Positions 23,256-23,819 of a stretch of DNA of 23,819 nucleotides are shown here, in pieces; position 1 is the first letter of the stretch, and the number at the start of each line of letters is the position of its first letter. The notes beneath the pieces are model-generated. The model was not told the origin of the DNA, searched no databases, and was given only the letters and a program-made list of their open reading frames with translations. Location of the stretch: NCBI GenBank assembly GCA_023474015.1, contig JAMCYN010000113.1:1-23819 (forward strand). The letters run 5' to 3'. The DNA is from Armatimonadota bacterium (GTDB taxonomy: Bacteria > Armatimonadota > UBA5829). A program made the position numbers and the translations under genes.

Positions 23256-23819
23256 ATGGATTGTAGACTACTCGTCTTGAGATATTCTGCGCGCGGACTC
23301 GCAGTTATATTAGTCGCGGCGGCGCTGGTCACCTTCTCCGGCGGCGCCGGTTTTTGCGCGCCGAGCGACTACCTGGGCCATGTGAACGAGGCGCTCACAT
23401 TTCTGGAGCAGGGAATCACGGGCAAGGGGGTCGAGGCGCTGAAGCACGCGTTTGCCTGCAATGCGAACGACCCTCTCGCGCACGTCGCGATGGGCCTTGC
23501 CCTGCTGAGCGCAAACAGGCCGGACGACGCGCTGATAGAGTTCAACATCGCTAAGGACATTGACAAGAACTGTGCCCAGGCGCACTACGGCAAGGGGCTG
23601 GCTTATCTTGCGAAGGCGGGTCCGGGAATGCAAATCCCGGACCAACGTACTGGGGGCGACCAACGTTCTGGGGCCGACCAGCGTAAACTCGACGCGGCCA
23701 TTGCGGCATTCTCGACAGCCGCGCAGGCCGACTCCGGCATTGACGCGCGTGGGCCGATAGAGTACTGCAAAGGGATACAAATCGGCAAGTATGCCCGGCT
23801 GGACGGCGGCAATTTGCAG
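23256..23819 (+). CDS. Secreted TPR protein, cut by the window end
   Basis: An open frame begins at ATG 23256 and is still open at the last base (188 codons). It starts with a signal peptide (GLAVILVAAALVTFSGGAGFCA) and continues with TPR-type helices: YLGHVNEALTFLEQGITGKGVEALKHAFACNANDPLAHVAMGLALLSANRPDDALIEFNIAKDIDKNCAQAHYGKGLAYLAKA, then after an interruption LDAAIAAFSTAAQADSGI. The interruption is encoded by a perfect 9-bp-stem palindrome (23619-23643) and three 18-bp repeats (from 23640), giving DQRTGG-DQRSGA-DQRKLD. GGAG lies only two bases from the ATG, so TTG 23277 is a possible start. It probably acts outside the cytoplasm as a protein-contact scaffold; the missing C-terminus may hold another domain. 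Confidence 0.78.
   Translation, partial: MDCRLLVLRYSARGLAVILVAAALVTFSGGAGFCAPSDYLGHVNEALTFLEQGITGKGVEALKHAFACNANDPLAHVAMGLALLSANRPDDALIEFNIAKDIDKNCAQAHYGKGLAYLAKAGPGMQIPDQRTGGDQRSGADQRKLDAAIAAFSTAAQADSGIDARGPIEYCKGIQIGKYARLDGGNLQ
23619..23678 (+). repeat. Palindrome plus 18-bp repeats inside the TPR gene
   Basis: GGTCCGGGA (23619-23627) and TCCCGGACC (23635-23643) pair perfectly around ATGCAAA. Immediately after come 18-bp units at 23640-23657 and 23658-23675 (GACCAACGTACTGGGGGC and GACCAACGTTCTGGGGCC), and a partial third beginning GACCAGCGT. All keep the reading frame. Confidence 0.75.

Noticed and set aside
23640..23678. Small CRISPR array
   Set aside because: Repeats are directly adjacent 18-mers with no spacers, lie in frame in a coding gene, and no cas gene is present.

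Overview
The window is about 23.8 kb of GC-rich bacterial chromosome with 19 protein-coding loci. One is broken by a frameshift (psuG) and one is cut by the right edge. I see no rRNA or tRNA gene, transposase, CRISPR array or prophage. Two short secreted proteins end in PEP-CTERM sorting tails. Four genes appear to start at TTG behind good Shine-Dalgarno (SD) sites. Together with a UPF0182 membrane protein, type III glutamine synthetase and a phasin-AarF pair, this suggests an Armatimonadota-like or similar PEP-CTERM-bearing environmental bacterium. The placement is inference; there is no marker gene here.

Left part (1-4.9 kb): a 434-bp non-coding start full of small hairpins precedes a secreted beta-propeller protein. 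A minus-strand gene resembling the Shedu anti-phage nuclease (SduA, DUF4263) follows, then a PEP-CTERM protein and a hairpin-rich gap.

Middle (4.9-14 kb): larB and larC, which make the nickel-pincer cofactor of lactate racemase-type enzymes, are followed by a membrane TPR/zinc-ribbon protein, a BCAM0308-family protein, a translationally coupled phasin-like/AarF-UbiB kinase pair, and a secreted protein of unknown function. A zinc-type cation diffusion facilitator has a sigma-70 promoter, a structured leader and an intrinsic terminator just before its start codon, so it looks attenuator- or riboswitch-controlled. A nucleotidyltransferase for NDP-sugar synthesis runs the other way.

Right part (14-23.8 kb): a 258-bp nested foldback sequence lies between the nucleotidyltransferase and a UPF0182 membrane protein. 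Then come a CocE/NonD-type hydrolase overlapping psuG by 4 nt, a carboxymuconolactone decarboxylase-family protein, a second PEP-CTERM protein with a shortened CHRD-like domain, glnN, and a secreted TPR protein cut by the window end.

The most unusual theme is non-coding. Several gaps carry seven-base-period repeats that fold back on themselves, some copies sharing exact 15-16 bp words. A hairpin family keeps a fixed 12-bp core while its outer stem changes in a base-paired way. A comparable palindrome sits inside the last coding gene.
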